Source: Chitinophagaceae bacterium (GTDB lineage: Bacteria; Bacteroidota; Bacteroidia; Chitinophagales; Chitinophagaceae). Taken from it: DNA of 64,000 nucleotides. A program made the position numbers and the translations under genes. Shown in pieces: positions 54,301 to 61,955 of this stretch. Below the pieces are notes generated by a model. The model worked only from the letters and a program-made list of their open reading frames with translations. It did not search any database and was not told where the DNA came from. Location: NCBI GenBank assembly GCA_016721085.1, contig JADKJI010000001.1, positions 78,033-142,032 of the forward strand. Reading direction: 5' to 3'. Every line of letters starts with the position of its first letter. Position 1 is the stretch's first letter.

Positions 54301-56515
54301 AATTGCTTCTGTGTATTTAAGTATGGCAGACATTCTTAATGATCAGGGGGAGTATGAAGAGGCACTGGCTTCTTATTATAAAGCAGATAGTATGTATAAG
54401 ACATTGGGTCTTGAAAAGATTCGCAATAGCGTAGCGAACAATATCGGAACCATATATTTCTACCAGCATAACTATCAGGCAGCGTTGCAGCAATTCACCA
54501 AAATACAAGCAGCACTCGACAAGAATAATGATGACCCTCCTTTTCAGGCGCTTATAAAAAGTAATATCGGTGAAATATATATTGAAAACAAAAAGGAGGC
54601 AGAAGCTCAAAAATATCTGGTTGAATCATTGAAGATGGGCTTTGACCAAAAAAATGTCCGTCAATTATATATATCCCATCTTTTGTACGGAAGGTTACTA
54701 ACTAACCAGAAAAAATTTGCTCAGGCAGAGGCAGAATTCCGTTCCACTGATTCACTTCTTGCGAATGGCGGAGAGCAAAAGATAAAGATCCAGTTGTTGG
54801 AAAACTGGGGCCGTATGTTATATATGAACAACAGACCTGCTGAAGCGGAAGCTAAGTTGAAAGAATGCGTACAGCTATCTGAGAAAATCTTGTATAGTAA
54901 ATATGCATGGAAGGCCTATGCTACTCTGGCCGATGTGAAGATTGCAGGTAATGATGAAAAGGCTGGTATTGGGTATCTTGAAAAATCTATAAGTGAAGTT
55001 GAGAAGATCAAGACTAAATTGGCGGGTAAGGATGCAAGAAAGATATTTTCGAGTGATGAGAGCATTGTAGAGCTTTATAAGAAAATGATACTTATCCTTA
55101 AGAAACAGGGCCGAGTACCTGAAGCCCTTGTTTATATGGAAAAGGCGAATGCTGAAAATGTAAATATCCGGTTGAATGCAGATGCTGTGACCTATACCGA
55201 TCCGGCTGCAAATGAAGCTGTCGCAAAAAGTAAGGAATTGCAAAAGCAGCAAACTATTATCGAAGGCCAGATAGCAAAAGAAAAAGCCAAGCCAGAAGAA
55301 ATTCAACACAAAGAACAGATAGTGCAATGGGAGAAAATGAGGTCAATTACAGCAGAACAATATAAGTCTTATGTAAACGACCTGAAAGTGAAATATCCAA
55401 ATCTGCCAGCCTTTAAAACGGTTGATCCTGGTGAGTTTATGGCACAACGTCGCCGGATACCTTCTGATGTGGCGGTAGTTAGTTATCTGGTAACAGATAA
55501 GGAAATGAGCGTGTTTGTAGTTATGAAGGATACGATATTCATAAAGGATATACCCATTGATAAAGAGTTGTTGCAAAATAAAATCCGTTCTTTTTATGCT
55601 GCGCATGCAAGATCTTCCAAATCGGCCCGTGATATTCGTGGAGGAAAAGTGAGTGCTGCTGACAATTCAAAAAAGCCAAAGGAAGATGCTAGCCAAATGG
55701 CAGCTGACTTGTATAATATACTGGTGGCTCCTTATATGGACGACCTTAAAGACAAACAAAGAATTGCTATTGTGCCAAGCGGTTTATTATGTTTTGTGCC
55801 ATTTGATGCATTGATCAGAAAATCTGCAGATGGCAAATCCGATTACATGGGGGATATCAAGCAGCTTTTCTATGTAAATAAGATCACTACCGTTACCAAT
55901 AGTCTGGGAGAGCCAATGACTGATTTCAGGATTCTAGCAGCAGGTAATCCGGATAAATCATTACCTAATGCTGAAAAAGAAGTGAATGCCTTGCAAACTT
56001 TAATGCCTAATACAACAGTTTATGTGAGAGAGCAGGCTACTAAGAAAAATGTATTGGGTAATAAAGGGGATTTCAATGTTCTTCATTTGGCTACTCATGG
56101 AATGCTTGATTATGCCAATGCGGATAGTTCTTATCTCGTTTTTGCCTCCGATCCGGTTGCGCATGATAATGGGAAACTGACTATTAAGGAAATACAGGCT
56201 ACCCTCGATATCGACCGTTTTGGAATTATCCTATTATCAGCTTGTGAAACTGCCGTAATCAGAGAAGTGGCAGAAGGTTGGCCTATTAGTATGGGTACTG
56301 CCTTTATTGAAATGGGCGTTCCTTCGGTTGTGGCCACACTTTGGCAGGTGGATGATAATGCTACCAGTATGCTGATGCAACAATTCTATAAAAACCTAAA
56401 GACGATGGATAAGGTAAAAGCATTGCAGCAGGCACAACATTATCTAAGAACGCAGCCCGGCTATGAAGACCCTTATTACTGGGCACCCTTCCAACTAGTA
56501 GGTGTTTGGAAATAA
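51380..56515 (+). CDS. Secreted TPR-CHAT domain protein, 1711 residues
   Basis: Start ATG at 51380 or 51398; both precede a signal peptide (PKILCLLLLFCSHALMAQ). Residues about 40-1240 are a long solenoid of tetratricopeptide repeats (YWGVGDAFYNQSKYKEAIEQY, AYSLKKLGALYKESGNASKSMESYNKALALY and many others). A charged coiled-coil spacer leads to a C-terminal CHAT caspase-like domain (about 1380-1711). The dyad is intact: His1573 in LHLATHGMLDY and Cys1622 in LLSACETA, with FVPFDALI and VVATLWQVDDNAT as further family motifs. It would be a periplasmic or surface peptidase, or a scaffold with caspase fold. Target unknown. It lies just upstream of the plug-domain protein. Confidence 0.9.
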   Translation: MNNSEPMVNRLVPKILCLLLLFCSHALMAQKSPVALQMAKKAMADSTAKKYGEAATGFANAAIEEAKQATPDAVFIASVYWRAATLFEATLQFATAHDCYYKSLSQYQKLKDYNHASQLLTSIAALYKSTSEKKVTYSYPKPKSEETIVAHRTIETLQKQADGSFLAIIEGGSNDGLYEGADATVYGKHRKTGEDRANRELGTAKVLEVAPNYSKVRINVINPRDSFFAVYTEDMVAVPIRFPKKEIKDVFLEVSLLNIRFLDNYRESLAHTRTLMYYPSAQLEKDVYQRMLDAVVEIYDMIKDDSSYKATETIQRGRFKGITWKEAMGKSTPADLKAFLGFVRTFPGKYMGGNWKISETYATWLLNNCPVGSNELMDSLLAAKNDKEIFAIANYYKKEIKDVLFIQWLTDAQKMAGADRIEEAYKWSSIILKVVMPFNDPDMTGWSYFNLARIQDEDKKDTLAIENYKKAIPYFEKGTDAKGLSYCINNLASIYSKQYQYAEAQHTFEKVLDIRIKVLKTDTSDEQKNLVARAYWGVGDAFYNQSKYKEAIEQYSKGAAVIENARLLDCRILTAHLYRWIGKSHEKMANYLEAANFYQKEYSARVLLGDVDAQADALDNQGLLFSKLGKYREAHDKFNFGYQHHLKIQDKNGAGYSMSNMGQMLWNLGKFDSAIMAHTNAIQLRTEGGNEKGVAYSLKKLGALYKESGNASKSMESYNKALALYQKLDDNEEYGSLLEDLGSNYATLKDYGNSKLYYTQALSLYRKIKSRNKEADVLSSIGDMLYGGSKYVEADLYFDSASVIQKEINDRSGLMYSMINKGQISQFSREDYKDAIEKMRVGLDLAVATNSQFHVAFCQSKIGGLFSYMSNYDSAVRYFDLAMEGYKKLDDKEKIAYLEIDYGYYYNYRGDFEKAKLQFEKALAIGKEINNGYLMASAYNGLSGNHSVKGEFKEAMSNTNEVLKIYKEKDNPWGIASVYLSMADILNDQGEYEEALASYYKADSMYKTLGLEKIRNSVANNIGTIYFYQHNYQAALQQFTKIQAALDKNNDDPPFQALIKSNIGEIYIENKKEAEAQKYLVESLKMGFDQKNVRQLYISHLLYGRLLTNQKKFAQAEAEFRSTDSLLANGGEQKIKIQLLENWGRMLYMNNRPAEAEAKLKECVQLSEKILYSKYAWKAYATLADVKIAGNDEKAGIGYLEKSISEVEKIKTKLAGKDARKIFSSDESIVELYKKMILILKKQGRVPEALVYMEKANAENVNIRLNADAVTYTDPAANEAVAKSKELQKQQTIIEGQIAKEKAKPEEIQHKEQIVQWEKMRSITAEQYKSYVNDLKVKYPNLPAFKTVDPGEFMAQRRRIPSDVAVVSYLVTDKEMSVFVVMKDTIFIKDIPIDKELLQNKIRSFYAAHARSSKSARDIRGGKVSAADNSKKPKEDASQMAADLYNILVAPYMDDLKDKQRIAIVPSGLLCFVPFDALIRKSADGKSDYMGDIKQLFYVNKITTVTNSLGEPMTDFRILAAGNPDKSLPNAEKEVNALQTLMPNTTVYVREQATKKNVLGNKGDFNVLHLATHGMLDYANADSSYLVFASDPVAHDNGKLTIKEIQATLDIDRFGIILLSACETAVIREVAEGWPISMGTAFIEMGVPSVVATLWQVDDNATSMLMQQFYKNLKTMDKVKALQQAQHYLRTQPGYEDPYYWAPFQLVGVWK

Positions 56516-56583
56516 TAGGGTTTCTAAAACTGAGGGTATTCTTAAAATTTTACAAGTGGTAACCATTGGATTATAATTCCGTG

Positions 56584-56591
56584 TACTTTTC
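56584..56591 (+). promoter_or_regulatory. Candidate -7 box before the plug-domain protein gene
   Basis: TACTTTTC differs from TAnnTTTG at the last base and ends four bases before the ATG at 56596. A TTG lies 15 bases upstream (56566-56568). Spacing is short for the consensus, so support is moderate. Confidence 0.4.
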
Positions 56592-56595
56592 CACT

Positions 56596-59022
56596 ATGAA
56601 AAGCGTGTTTGCAATTCTTATAAGCTTTTGTATACTTACTGAAGTAAAAGCTCAATCAGCTGGTGAAATCCTTGAGAAGCTTAGAGATAGTTTTCCTCAG
56701 GAGAAAATTCATGTGCATTTCGACAGACAAGCTTACAAAGCTGGAGAAACAATCTGGTTTAAAGCCTATCTCTTCAATGGCTTTCAGTTAAGCGATCTGA
56801 GTACCAATTTTTTTGTAGATCTCTTAGATGAAGATGGTATTGTTATCGCTTCAAAAAAGTTGCCTATAATAGGATCTACGGTTTCAGGTAGTATTACATT
56901 GACTGAGTCGCTCCCAAGTGGCCACTACCTCTTTCGGGCCTATACCCCCTGGATGTTGAATTTCGATCCCTCATTTGTTTTCCAGCAGGGAATTTATATA
57001 TATGCTTCTGTGCCAACAGGAAATATAAAGAAGGCCGAATCGGTTTCTAAAAATCACTTTTACCTTTTTCCTGAAAGCGGTCATCTTATAGGAGGCGTTG
57101 TAAATGTTGTTGCCTTCAAAGGCACTGACCCTTATGGGAAACCACTGCAAATAAGTGGAAAATTAATTGATGAAGCCGGCAGTGAATTGGCCTCCTTTGA
57201 ATCGGTTCACGATGGATTGGGAAGTTTTGGGTTTCTGCCGCAAGCCGGACAAAAATATTCTGTTCAGGTAAAATATGGGGATGGCACAAACGAAACTATT
57301 GCTGCTCCGTCGATTGAATCCTCTGGCTGGTTATTGCAAGTAAGAGAAGAATCAAAAACCCGACAAAGAATACAGATACTCGCCGCTAAAGGGCAGGAAG
57401 CCATTCCTCTTGTATTGGTAGGACAAATGCAGCAACAATTGGTGTTGGAGCAGGCGGTTAGTTTACAGAATGGTGCAGCAAGTATTTCATTTAATACCGG
57501 AACCTTACCAAGCGGTATCCTCCAATTGACTTTACTAACAGAAAAAGGAACACCCATAGCCGAGAGACTAATTTTTATAAACAATCAGGACTTTCAATTG
57601 CCTGTTGAATTGGTTGCTGATACTGTCAGCTTTTTAAAGAAAGGGAAGAATGTAGTTCATTTCAATTTGCCCGATTCCCTTTCTGGTACATTTTCAGTAT
57701 CTGTTGTTGATGATGAACGAACATTTAATGAAGAACCAAAAGATGATATAGTTTCAAGGTTTCTACTTACGGGGGATCTTAAAGGGTATATTCATCAGCC
57801 TTCTTTTTACTTTAGGAATAATGAAAAAGCTACCCGAGTTTATCTGGACCTGCTGATGATGACGCACGGCTGGAGGAGATTCAATTGGGAAAAAACCTGG
57901 GCACAACAATTCCCGGTTATAAAGTATTGGGATAGGAATCATATTGAGATTTCAGGACTCATACTTTCGGACAGAACAAAGAAACCTGTGACGGATGGAG
58001 TAGTTAATTTTCTTTACCGCACAAAAGATTCGGTAACAGATCTTATTCAAACTGAGGTGGGGGAAGATGGTCGTTTTTTTCTTGAGAACCTGACCTATTC
58101 AGATACGGCAACTTTTAGTTTTCTTCTGAATAGTAAAAAAACAAAAGAAAAGGAGTTGTCGATACAGTTGGATAAGGATACGATGGACTTTTCAAAAATG
58201 GCCGGCCCATTGTTACATCAACGCAGCAGTGAATTGTTATTCAGACCTTTTCTGCTTCCTGATTCATTGAGAGTAAGCTACACTTTTGCTGGTGATACAA
58301 CAGGAAACTATAAGTTATTAAATTCAGTAATTGTAACGGCAAAAAAGAAACGACCATTGGATGAACTCAATCGCAGATACACTACAGGTTTATTCGCATC
58401 ATCAAATATGGTTCGGATACTTGACCTGGTGAATAATAATGATGGAGCTGGATCTCTCAATGTATTCCAATATATACAGGGAAGACTGCCAGGTATTATG
58501 GTGCAAAGCAGGGGCTTTCCTCCAACCTATACTGTTTATTCAAGGCGAGCCATGAATATTACAAAAGGGTTATTGCCTATCCCGCTTTTTTTGGATGAAG
58601 TTTCAGCAGATGCCGCCCAACTGGCAAATATTCCAATGAATCAGGTGGCGATGATCAAATATTTCCAAACCGGATTTATGGGGAACACTTCTCAGGGAAC
58701 ATCCCAGGCTATTGCTGTATATACCCGAAAGCCCGGTGATAGAAAGGATCTGGGCTATTCTTACCTGAAATCTTTTTCATATCCCGGATACTCGCCTGTG
58801 AAAGAATATTTCACACCAGATTATGAATCGAGCGCAGCAGCAAGAGCTTTACCAGACAGAAGGATAACCTTGCTATGGCAGCCATCTATTGAGCCTGAAG
58901 AGGGAAGTAATAAATATGTTATTCGTTTTTTCAATAACGATTATGCAAAAAAAGTACACCTTGTTCTGGAAGGAGTTACCACTAATGGTAAATTAGTTCG
59001 GGAAGAGAAGTGGTTGCAATAA
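56596..59022 (+). CDS. Macroglobulin-like/TonB-plug domain exported protein, no barrel
   Basis: 808 residues from the ATG at 56596, which opens the signal peptide (SVFAILISFCILTEVKA). The N-terminal part matches alpha-2-macroglobulin MG2-type modules (EKIHVHFDRQAYKAGETIWFKAYLF, PSGHYLFRAYTPWML). Several beta modules follow, then a carboxypeptidase-regulatory-like segment and, near residues 600-720, a SusC-type plug fragment (FQYIQGRLPGIMVQ, PLFLDEVSADAAQLANIPMNQVAMIKYF, AIAVYTRKPG). No outer-membrane barrel follows: the chain ends after about 95 more residues. The family is seen in many Bacteroidota, but its role is unknown. Its position 80 bases after the CHAT gene suggests a shared function. 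Confidence 0.82.
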   Translation: MKSVFAILISFCILTEVKAQSAGEILEKLRDSFPQEKIHVHFDRQAYKAGETIWFKAYLFNGFQLSDLSTNFFVDLLDEDGIVIASKKLPIIGSTVSGSITLTESLPSGHYLFRAYTPWMLNFDPSFVFQQGIYIYASVPTGNIKKAESVSKNHFYLFPESGHLIGGVVNVVAFKGTDPYGKPLQISGKLIDEAGSELASFESVHDGLGSFGFLPQAGQKYSVQVKYGDGTNETIAAPSIESSGWLLQVREESKTRQRIQILAAKGQEAIPLVLVGQMQQQLVLEQAVSLQNGAASISFNTGTLPSGILQLTLLTEKGTPIAERLIFINNQDFQLPVELVADTVSFLKKGKNVVHFNLPDSLSGTFSVSVVDDERTFNEEPKDDIVSRFLLTGDLKGYIHQPSFYFRNNEKATRVYLDLLMMTHGWRRFNWEKTWAQQFPVIKYWDRNHIEISGLILSDRTKKPVTDGVVNFLYRTKDSVTDLIQTEVGEDGRFFLENLTYSDTATFSFLLNSKKTKEKELSIQLDKDTMDFSKMAGPLLHQRSSELLFRPFLLPDSLRVSYTFAGDTTGNYKLLNSVIVTAKKKRPLDELNRRYTTGLFASSNMVRILDLVNNNDGAGSLNVFQYIQGRLPGIMVQSRGFPPTYTVYSRRAMNITKGLLPIPLFLDEVSADAAQLANIPMNQVAMIKYFQTGFMGNTSQGTSQAIAVYTRKPGDRKDLGYSYLKSFSYPGYSPVKEYFTPDYESSAAARALPDRRITLLWQPSIEPEEGSNKYVIRFFNNDYAKKVHLVLEGVTTNGKLVREEKWLQ

Positions 59023-59040
59023 GATAAAAACTGGTCGCAG

Positions 59041-59077
59041 CATCCCGGCCCAACCTTACGGGGTTGATGCCGGGATG
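59041..59077. terminator. Bidirectional terminator between convergent genes
   Basis: A nine-bp perfect stem (CATCCCGGC / GCCGGGATG) with an inner CAACC/GGTTG pair. T-rich stretches lie on both sides (about 59091-59102 on the plus strand, and the complement of AAAAA near 59027 on the minus strand). It serves both convergent genes. Confidence 0.8.
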
Positions 59078-59093
59078 ACCAACAACCAGCTTT

Positions 59094-59702
59094 TTATTTT
59101 TTAGGAAATCCTGGGTCCGCCATTACTTCCGAAATCTGCTGCGTATGACGGTTGCTGTGAGCTCCGATCATCAAGACTAGTTGATAACTGTCTAACATTC
59201 CTACAGGAGTTTGAGCAACATGATTTCTCATATCGTCTTTTGTTCCCTTTACATAACGGATAAGTTTCTCCCTGGAAGCCCTGAATGCATATAAGGCATC
59301 TAATGCTGTTGTGCTGCTTGTGGAGGAAGGGGTCAGTTCTGCAGAAGTCTTTACCTTATGGCTTCTGTCTGTTAGCGCTGTTATCAGTTGATCATCCGTC
59401 ATTTTTATCTCAGCTCTTTTGTCTGGATTTGCAGCGGCTTTTAATGTGCCATCGCAAAGTTTCCATAATCCATCTTCCGACATAGCGATGTGTTGAAGGC
59501 ATTCCTTCACCGACCATCGGTCATCTGAGGGCTTGTAATTGAACTGATCTTCGGATAATCCCGAAATCAAACTTTCAAGATCTGCTCTGGTTTGTTCCAG
59601 ATATGTGATAGCTGTTTTTTTCTCTTTTTTACTTAATCCTTCTTCGTTAGTACTGAAAGAAAAGAAAAAAAGTGCAGGGAGTACAAAGAGTAACTTTTTC
59701 AT
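59094..59702 (-). CDS. DinB-family protein, exported
   Basis: 202 residues from the ATG at 59702 with a hydrophobic signal (LLFVLPALFFFSFS). The DinB four-helix bundle is complete: LEQTRADLESLISGLSEDQFNYKPSDDRWSVKECLQHIAMSED supplies the first metal His, and GAHSNRHTQQISEVM the other two. DinB proteins of this phylum bind a metal and are linked to thiol transfer, but no reaction is assigned to this one. A signal peptide on a DinB protein points to the periplasm. It is convergent with the plug-domain gene. Confidence 0.85.
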   Translation of the reverse strand: MKKLLFVLPALFFFSFSTNEEGLSKKEKKTAITYLEQTRADLESLISGLSEDQFNYKPSDDRWSVKECLQHIAMSEDGLWKLCDGTLKAAANPDKRAEIKMTDDQLITALTDRSHKVKTSAELTPSSTSSTTALDALYAFRASREKLIRYVKGTKDDMRNHVAQTPVGMLDSYQLVLMIGAHSNRHTQQISEVMADPGFPKK

Positions 59703-59829
59703 GTGCGGCAAGTTTATATGGTGAACAATGCCGGAATAGGGAGCATCAGGGGAACGGAGGACTCATAAGTTACACCAATAAATTCCATACCCGAAATAGT
59801 TTTTTGCAATGAAGTTGCCATTGCCTTTT

Positions 59830-59837
59830 TATCTTTA
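59830..59837 (+). promoter_or_regulatory. Candidate -7 box directly before the Nif3-like gene
   Basis: TATCTTTA differs from TAnnTTTG in the last base and ends four bases before the ATG at 59842. A TTG occurs 23 bases upstream, within the accepted range. The transcript would be nearly leaderless. Confidence 0.45.
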
Positions 59838-59841
59838 GTAA

Positions 59842-60939
59842 ATGAAAATTGAAGCAATCATATCAGTTTTGGAAAAAATAGCCCCTCCTGTGCTTCAGGA
59901 GCAGTATGATAATGCAGGGCTTCTTATTGGTAGTGCCCACTGGGAATGCACTGGCGTTTTATGTACCCTGGATACCATTGAGTCGGTAATTGATGAAGCG
60001 ATTGCAAAAAAATGCAATCTCATTGTTGCTCATCACCCCATCATTTTCAAGGGATTGAAAAAGATTAATGGGAAAAACTATGTTGAAAGAACCATCATAG
60101 CAGCCTTGAAAAACGATATTGCTATCTATGCTATTCATACTAATCTGGATAATGTGATTGAAGGAGTTAATGGGAGAATAGCCAAAACATTGGGATTGCA
60201 AAACACTCATGTGTTATTACCAAAGGATCAGGTACTTAAAAAACTGTACACCTTTGTTCCAATAGCCCATGCTGAGAATGTAAAGAATGCTCTTTTTGCT
60301 GCTGGTGCCGGATCGATTGGCAATTACACTGAATGCAGTTTTGCTGTGGAAGGAACAGGAACATTCACTGCCGGTGAAAACACGAACCCTTTTGTTGGAA
60401 AACAAGGCGAAAGGCATAAGGAGCAAGAAATCAAGGTGGAAGTAATTTTCCCGGCATATATCCAGGCAGCCTTGGTTCAGGCTTTGGTTAGTTCACATCC
60501 CTATGAAGAAGTAGCATATGATATTGTTTCGCTTGATAATACCCATGCTGGAATCGGTTCAGGGCTGGTTGGTGAATTTGAAGAAGCAATGCCTGAAAAG
60601 GAGTTTCTGGCTATATTGAAAAAACAGTTCAAATTGGAGCTGATACGGCACACGGCATTGAGTGGCAAACCCATAAAAACGGTTGCCATTTGCGGCGGGG
60701 CAGGTAGTTTCTTGATTTCCAATTCATTAGCTGCCAAATGTGACGCTTATGTAACCGCCGATCTGAAATATCATGAATTTTTCGACCCCGAAGGAAGGCT
60801 ACTCCTTTGTGATATTGGCCATTTTGAAAGCGAACAGTACACAGTAGACCTGCTGGCTGAAGTTTTGCAGCAAAAATTCCCTACCTTTGCCGTCCTTAAA
60901 TCGGATCAAAAAACTAACCCGGTTTATTATTATTTCTAA
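59842..60939 (+). CDS. Nif3-like dinuclear metal centre protein
   Basis: 365 residues, the long form with a central PII-like insertion (about residues 130-230, RHKEQEIKVEVIFPAYIQAALVQALVSSHPYEEVAYDI). The metal-binding residues are recognisable: LIVAHHPIIFKG (two His), AIHTNLDN (His/Asp) and, near the end, DIGHFESEQ (His/Glu). The family is called Nif3/YbgI or GTP cyclohydrolase I type 2. Its metal site is well known but its reaction is not settled. It is followed after three bases by the zinc-ribbon gene, a very widespread pairing, so the two surely share a transcript. Confidence 0.93.
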   Translation: MKIEAIISVLEKIAPPVLQEQYDNAGLLIGSAHWECTGVLCTLDTIESVIDEAIAKKCNLIVAHHPIIFKGLKKINGKNYVERTIIAALKNDIAIYAIHTNLDNVIEGVNGRIAKTLGLQNTHVLLPKDQVLKKLYTFVPIAHAENVKNALFAAGAGSIGNYTECSFAVEGTGTFTAGENTNPFVGKQGERHKEQEIKVEVIFPAYIQAALVQALVSSHPYEEVAYDIVSLDNTHAGIGSGLVGEFEEAMPEKEFLAILKKQFKLELIRHTALSGKPIKTVAICGGAGSFLISNSLAAKCDAYVTADLKYHEFFDPEGRLLLCDIGHFESEQYTVDLLAEVLQQKFPTFAVLKSDQKTNPVYYYF

Positions 60940-60942
60940 ACT

Positions 60943-61698
60943 ATGAGTACACTTAAAGATTACTCCGTAGAAGAAAAACTCTCCTCGGTAGTGTCCCTCC
61001 AGAAAATTGAATCTAAGATTGATGAGATCCAGATCCTCAAAGGAGAACTTCCTATGGAAGTAAGTGATCTCGAAGATGAGATCCAGGGATTGCATGCTCG
61101 TCAAACACGTATTGAAGAAGAAATCAACGGTATCCAGGAATTCATCAACACAAAGAAGAATATCATAAAGGATGCTGAAGCTTTAGTGAAGAAATACGAA
61201 AAGCAGACAGAGAATGTAAAAAACAGCCGTGAGTTTGAAGCCATCACCAAAGAAATGGAGATGCAACAGTTGGAAATGAAACTGGCTGAAAAGCATATCA
61301 AGGATGCCAACGAAGAGATCGGTGAGAAAGTAGTTATCCTTGAAAAAGCAAAGAAGAATATTGCCGCTAAAGAAGGCGTATTGAATACCAAGAAGGGTGA
61401 ACTGGAAAAGATCATCGCTTCTACTGAAAAAGAAGAAAAACACTTCAGCAAACTGTCTTCTGAAGCACGTGAAAAAGTGGAAGAGCGCTTATTGCACTCT
61501 TTCAACCGTATCCGTACTAACTATAGAAACGGTTTGTCAGTAGTTCCTGTTGAAAGGGATGCCTGCGGTGGTTGCTTCAATGCTATTCCTCCTCAGCGTC
61601 AAAGCGAAATCCGTCAACGTAAGAAGATCATCGTTTGCGAAAACTGTGGTCGTATCCTGGTTGACCGCGATTTGTTCGATAGCATCGAAATCAAATAA
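60943..61698 (+). CDS. Coiled-coil protein with C4-type zinc ribbon
   Basis: 251 residues, of which about 1-195 are a highly charged antiparallel coiled coil (EVSDLEDEIQGLHARQTRIEEEING and many heptads). The C-terminal ribbon has two CxxC pairs, CGGC (about 209-212) and CENC (about 233-236). This is the CT398/HP0958-like family. Proteins of this build work with Nif3 partners and have been linked to RNA or secretion control in other bacteria. Here the only firm evidence for a role is the co-location with the Nif3 gene three bases upstream. A strong terminator follows. Confidence 0.9.
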   Translation: MSTLKDYSVEEKLSSVVSLQKIESKIDEIQILKGELPMEVSDLEDEIQGLHARQTRIEEEINGIQEFINTKKNIIKDAEALVKKYEKQTENVKNSREFEAITKEMEMQQLEMKLAEKHIKDANEEIGEKVVILEKAKKNIAAKEGVLNTKKGELEKIIASTEKEEKHFSKLSSEAREKVEERLLHSFNRIRTNYRNGLSVVPVERDACGGCFNAIPPQRQSEIRQRKKIIVCENCGRILVDRDLFDSIEIK

Positions 61699-61720
61699 GG
61701 AAAATTTTAGATTTTTATAG

Positions 61721-61752
61721 AGGCGCTCAGTTTTGGGCGCCTTTTTTTTTTT
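61721..61752 (+). terminator. Intrinsic terminator after the zinc-ribbon gene
   Basis: A six-bp perfect stem (AGGCGC / GCGCCT) with a ten-base loop is followed by ten or more T residues. It ends the Nif3 operon. Confidence 0.88.
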
Positions 61753-61777
61753 GGTTTTTGGGGGGGGTGGGGGTGGG
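61753..61777 (+). other. G-run with G-quadruplex potential
   Basis: The stretch directly after the terminator reads GG, five T, eight G, T, five G, T, three G. The eight-G run can supply two G3 tracts, so four tracts with short loops are available on the plus strand. It is the only such stretch I noticed in the window. Confidence 0.6.
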
Positions 61778-61779
61778 TA

Positions 61780-61933
61780 GCTTAAAGCCTAAGGCCTAGA
61801 GCTTAAGGCTTATTCAGTAAACAACCCGAGAGTTCTTGTGATTTACGGTAGACCTGTTCGAAGGCTAAAACAGAGTACGGATTATAAAATAAGCTTTAGC
61901 TTTAGGCTTTAAGCCTTAGGCCTTGAGCCTCCC
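61780..61933. repeat. Second GCCTAAAGC-family inverted repeat
   Basis: Left arm about 61780-61813 and right arm about 61890-61929 are made of GCTTAAAGCCTAAGGCCT-type units in opposite orientation; they match imperfectly. The centre of about 75 bases is unrelated to the centre of the element at 38832-39109. Both elements are followed on the right by a shared AGCCTCCCGC. Confidence 0.65.
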
Positions 61934-61955
61934 GCATTTCCTTAAATTGCATCGA

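Noticed and set aside
61101..61505. 134-codon minus-strand frame in the zinc-ribbon gene
   Set aside because: It is antisense to the coiled coil, rich in Phe and Ser by complement of Glu/Lys codons, and has no independent support.
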